Under the pieces are notes generated by a model that did no database searches, had not been told where the DNA came from, and saw only the letters and a program-made list of their open reading frames with translations. The position numbers and the translations under genes were made by a program. This document shows positions 58,766-64,000 of a DNA stretch of 64,000 nucleotides, in pieces (within the stretch, counting starts at the first letter, position 1; each line of letters starts with the position of its first letter). Source of the DNA: Monosporascus cannonballus. Its lineage: Eukaryota; Ascomycota; Sordariomycetes; Xylariales. The stretch covers positions 186,001-250,000 of the forward strand of contig QJNS01000048.1 in the NCBI GenBank assembly GCA_004154925.1, in the 5' to 3' direction.

Positions 58766-61700
58766 TTTTTTCACTTTATTAAATATTAGGTTAAGTCATT
58801 TTTTTTTCTATGGCCAAAAGTTCCTCTTTTATATATGGTTCTCTTTTTATTTTGATATCGTTTTATCTACCACAAATTTTCGTAATGTCTATTATTAACT
58901 TAATATAAAATTTTAAATAAGGTAAAAAGAAGCTTAAATTTTGATAAAGGATTTAATTAGATATTATTTTTTACAATTCTTTATAACGTTTTAGTATCCA
59001 CCGATATGTTTAACAGAAGAACTTTTGATAGGTTTCTATATTTAAATATTTTTACTAATGAAACTATATAATTTTGCTTTTTCGAAAGTTAATTTTTTTT
59101 AAAGTCTTTTTCATTATAATATTTGCGAATGTAATTTCCTACGAACTTAGATTTTAATTTTATATTTTAATATAAGTATTTAAATTATTGTATCGCACAT
59201 ATTTATATTATTGAGATAATGAAAATATTAAGTTAATTACGCTATAAATAGACATTTATCTGACTCATTTTATTGATAATGAATACTTTATTCTTCATAT
59301 ATTTGTGAAGTTTAATTTAATTATTTTATATACTTAATTCAAACTTAAAAGCTTTTAATAATTTATATATCAATTTAATATATTTTGTAAAGCTTCACTA
59401 AGATTTTTAATTAAAGATAATATTTTTGAAGGAAATATAGGCGATTTCTTTCGCATCGATATTTTTTAAATAAAACAAAACTGATTAGAAAATTTCGTAA
59501 AAGTATTAACAATGACGAAAATTATACCGTTATATTTTAATGTTCTTATATATTAAAATACGAGAAATCTATTGATCAAATATATAATAATTAACTCTCG
59601 GCATCCTTTCAAGATTGATAATAGTTATAATTTTATATGATTAATATCGTTAAACTTTAGCTTAATTATAAAGTTCGCAGTACTTCTTCATTATTTAAAT
59701 TATTGCTCATATTTTAAGAAAATTATAAGTAGGCTAATATTGTCTTTAAGTTTCATTAACCGTTAAATATCTAATTAATTAATATTTAAATTTATAACGC
59801 ATTACGTTTGCTTTGTACTTTTTAAAATTTATATTTTATTTATACTTTTATTTCTTATGAGTTATTCTTACATTTTTTTGATTTTTTAATATATCTTGTA
59901 TAATATAACTTGTCTTATAATAATTTGATAAAATTATAGATATATATAATTCGTTATAATAAATTATATTATTAAAATTATCTAATTCCTTGAAATTTGG
60001 TGTTTGATATATAATATTATATTTGTTAATTCTTTAATTTCCTTTATAAAAATCATGAAGTTAAAATTTGCCGCTTTTCTACGTATTGTAATTATCGTGT
60101 TATAAGTCTTTTAGTCGTAATAAACTGGGTAATATTTTAGTAATTCGTATGAATTCTTAATTTTATAAAAGGCTTTTGATAAAAATATTTAAAGGCTTAA
60201 AAAGCTATAATAATAGTGTCGAATGCCTTATTTAAAGAAGCATAATTAAGTTTGGGTTTTTTAAATGTGTAACATAAAAAGTATATAATAAATATACAAT
60301 ATGTTATTTATTATATTATCTCATAATTATATATAATGTATAATCAGAAATAATCGCTTTAACTTAACCAAGTATATTAAATAATATATACTTGGTATTA
60401 ATTGATTTGTAAGTATGTTTTTAATTGCATGAAATATATTATCTTCTATAATATATATATAAATCTTTTTAGTGACATTTTTTAATATAAAAATATTGCT
60501 GAAATGACGACGAAACCTAGGGTAATAATTAACAAATTTAAAATAAATTTATATATTTTTTCATTATTACGTTTATCGTTGCTTTGTAATTAAAAACTAT
60601 TTAAATTTTATTTACTATATTTTAAAATAGTATTACATTAATAGTATGTTACATCTAATTTAAACTTTACGTGGTTTGGATTAAATATTAAACTAATATT
60701 TCTTAGTATTTTACATGTTTTTAACGTAATATATATATATATATTATTCCAAACAATACATATATTATTAAACTAATATAAAATAAAACTATGGAAGTAT
60801 TTTGATGTTTTATAATTTAGTATCCCTTGAAAACCTATTAGCATATTGGCAAATATTATTCATATAATAACATATTTAAATAATTTATATTTAGTTTTAA
60901 AGCTTACGTTTGTTCGTAAATCTGTATGATTTTTATAAACTTATATTTATTTTTAAAGGTTAGTATCTTAAGCTATTTAGCGCTATAAATTTGCTTGTTT
61001 ATTCTATAAATTCAAGGTGATAATAATGATTTGTAATAATACTATTATTCTATTTTCGATGTTTAATTATAAGTTGTAATCTTTTAACCTCTTGAAAAAA
61101 AGTAAAATATAAGATATTGTATATCTAATTCAAAATATTGAATCTTATTCAAAAATAATGTATAATTTTGAATATTAAATGCTCAGAATATTCCATTCGG
61201 CTTTTTAAAATTTACATTATTATTTATAATAACATTATATATATATTTTTCAGTATTCGTGATTATTATAATAAATAAGCATTTAATCATTTAAATTTTG
61301 TTTAAATAATAGCAATGATTATACGCCGAATGTATTTTAAATATTTCCTTTATATTTGAGGGCTTTATATTCTATTTGCTAATAAAATATAAAACGAATT
61401 TTAGTTAATTAAATTTATCTTTATTACAACTTTATAATAATATATGTAAAATCGTTCAAAATAATAATTACAAAATATTTTTTAAATAACACTAAATCAA
61501 TAAACCATTATTATACAATATAATAAATGCGATAAATGTCATATATAACGCTTTTGAATAATTTAATTAATTCTGATTTTTTTTAGGTAAAATAAAACGT
61601 ACTTTAATTTTATAAAAACTGATTTTAAATCACATTATTGGGTTTTTATAAATACGTTATCCCTTTATTAATATCGACTTGGAAGACTTATATACGTAGT

Positions 61701-64000
61701 TGCTGATAAACCTCTATTATCATGATCCTTATGCTCGTTGTTTTTACGACTCAGCAGAGTTAAAAAGTTAAGCTTTACGCGATAAATTTTAAGGATAAAT
61801 TGCTATTATTTTTAAATAAAATAGTTGAACGAATACATTTCGCATTTAACACTTTGTATTTATAATTTTTTAAAATTTGAATTTGTGCCTTTATAATAAT
61901 TGTATTTTGTTAACATTATTTAATATAATATATATTCATATAAAACCTTTTAATTTATTATTGAAATATTTTCCTATATTCCAATTTATATATTTAAGTT
62001 AATCAAAATATGTACAGTTTTTATTGCCGCATTTAAAATCATATTTGAAATCTTTTTACTTACATTGAACTTTATAAGTTTACAGCTTTGCTATACGTAA
62101 TTCTTTTTTTAGCCTTTTTTCCAACTCGTTAAATTATTTCTATAATTTTATGCATAATATAGTAAGTTATCATTTTTCTATCTTTATGGATATATGTAAA
62201 TTTTATATTGTATTAATTAATTTTACACATGTTTATAATTCTTTTATTTTGTTTAGTAGTTTGTTTTTTATATACTATATTAGTTTTTATTAAGGTCGTT
62301 ACTATTCGTAATCCGTTTAATCGAATTCCTGAATATATTATATAAGTTTCTTTTTTTAATATTTCCTTTTTAAGCTCTTTAATAGATAACAACTAAAAAT
62401 TCTAACCCCGTAATAACATTTGGTAATACCTTTCTATTGTATATTTAATTTATGTTTTTATAAATAAAGATTTATATACATTACCAAAATAAGAAATGTT
62501 TTCTTATAGATATTATTCTGTAGCTAATTTTATAAAGATATTCGTTTATTCATATCGCCTTATCAGGTAATAATTTTAAAATATCGATATTATTATTTAT
62601 TTAGTTCTATATTCTTAATTTACTTTAGAAAACCGGATTTTGTCTTATGTATATATAATATTTTAATCATTTATAATATATACGTATAATCTTCTGTATC
62701 GATTTGTAGTTCCAAGACAAATATTTGTTACCTATTTTTAGTACTTCTTTACTTATATTTATAAAACATCTTATTATTTCTTAAACGTTTTCTAAGTTTA
62801 ATTCCTAATTCTTCTCATTTTGCATTAAATCTTGTATCGGAATAGTTCATATTATTATGGTATAATTTCCCGTTTAATTTCCTCAACTAATTTTCCAAAA
62901 TAAGAATTGAATATCCTTACTGTTAAGGCTTTTAGTAAATACTTCGATAATATCCTATTAATTATAGTTTTAATATTTAATTTGGCATATATTTTTATAC
63001 TAAACTGCTTTCAGTTTTATAGGGTTTAGTATCTTATTATATAAAGTAATAGATAAGCTTAATTATTTTCTTTAATTTGCACTATTATATTTTTATCTCA
63101 TGAAATATTTTTCTTTTTCTTGAAACTCGGTTTGTATTATATCAAATAGATTTTGATGAGTTCCGAAATATATCCGTTTAATATATTAAAACAAAATAAT
63201 TTTGATAATTTCTTGTTTTACGCTGTTTTCTTAATTGTTTATTAAATATATTGGTTGCTTTATTTGTTTTACCATTAATATGTTTTACATTAGGTAAAAA
63301 GCTTTTATATTACAACCCAAACCACGATCGGTCGCAGGAAACAATCGGAGCTAGGCGAAAAAGGTTACGTGATTGGGATCTCTTTTAGTGTCGAGATTTA
63401 AGTAAATCCATACAAAAGCAATTGAATTCAAAAATATTGAACCTCTAACGGTATTAAGATCTAATAAAGATTTAATTAATATGTGAAAAATATATATATT
63501 TATTATTTCGATAAATTTAAAAAACATTAATTTTTGATATTTCTTAATAAAATATCGTTATTTCAAATATTTTGAGTATTACGAAACCTGATACCTTATT
63601 ATATATATTGTTCAGACTTTGGCGATATTTTTATAAACATAAATCTGTACGTCTTAAATTTAATAATTAGTTAAATCGCTTAACCGTTATACGTTATATG
63701 ATTTTGCGTAGTAATACCGTTAAATTCTAAGTAATATCCCTTTAATTACCATATTATCTATTAAATAAGGCATTACTTTTTCAGCCGGAGCATAATTACG
63801 ATATAGAATTTAAAAATTCAGAAATATATCTAGCGGTTAATAGACCAGAAAGCAGTTACCTTAATTCGAATTGTCGCATTACAGCATAAGGTTAAAAGGT
63901 TTTAATCTTACGATAGGGAAAAAACGTTTAAAATTTCCTTATTTAGACATAGATATATTTCCATTTTTAAGATTTGGGCGAGCCCGTGCATAAAGTTTTT
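58766..64000. other. AT-rich DNA without recognisable genes
   Basis: Very AT-rich sequence to the end of the window. A less mutated islet at about 63316-63410 (CCCAAACCACGATCGGTCGC and following) and a short one at the very end (GGGCGAGCCCGTGCATAAAG) could be edges of further repeats. Nothing coding is recognised. Confidence 0.55.

Noticed and set aside
63900..64000. Telomere or subtelomere end
   Set aside because: No TTAGGG-type repeats are visible at either edge of the window.

Overview
This window looks like nuclear DNA of a filamentous ascomycete (Pezizomycotina). The genes carry short spliceosomal introns (51-116 bp) with GT..AG ends and CTAAC/CTGAC-type branch sites. The protein families are typical of fungal secondary metabolism. 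Most of the remaining sequence is extremely AT-rich and carries the mark of repeat-induced point mutation (RIP): transposon reading frames in which former CAA/CAG/TGG codons have become TAA/TAG. A 10-N gap shows that this is a draft assembly. The species cannot be named from the sequence alone.

Positions 1-11015 are normal-composition, gene-dense DNA with five intact genes: an FAD monooxygenase (222-1752, -), a Tri101/BAHD-like acyltransferase (2551-3933, -), a berberine-bridge-like FAD oxidase (4733-6506, -), a CipB/enoyl-reductase-like MDR oxidoreductase (7310-8332, +) and an MFS exporter (9391-11015, +). Two oxygenases/oxidases, an acyltransferase, a reductase and an efflux pump side by side look like the tailoring and export end of a biosynthetic cluster. 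No backbone synthase (PKS, NRPS, terpene synthase) or pathway regulator lies in the window.

Positions 11016-35161 are a nest of one Ty3/gypsy LTR-retrotransposon family with 206-bp LTRs. An old copy (B, outer limits 11620-34034, coding on -) is interrupted by copy A (12764-20116, -, perfect 5-bp target duplication GTAAT), copy C (21043-27960, +), two solo LTRs and an unrelated 278-bp insertion. A 3'-terminal fragment (D, 34035-35161, +) abuts it. All copies are dead by RIP. Between integrase and the 3' LTR the family carries an unidentified intron-containing reading frame on the strand opposite gag-pol. This is the most unusual feature of the window.

Positions 35162-49990 are degenerate AT-rich DNA and then a small island of normal composition split by a RIP-degraded hAT-type transposon (38317-46905, 8-bp target duplication). 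The island holds one intact gene, a second berberine-bridge-like FAD oxidase (47081-48755, -), a paralogue of the one in the cluster. From about 49990 to the end the sequence is AT-rich with no recognisable gene. It contains a mutated tandem array of a 348-bp unit (57601-58765) and a few short GC-richer islets.
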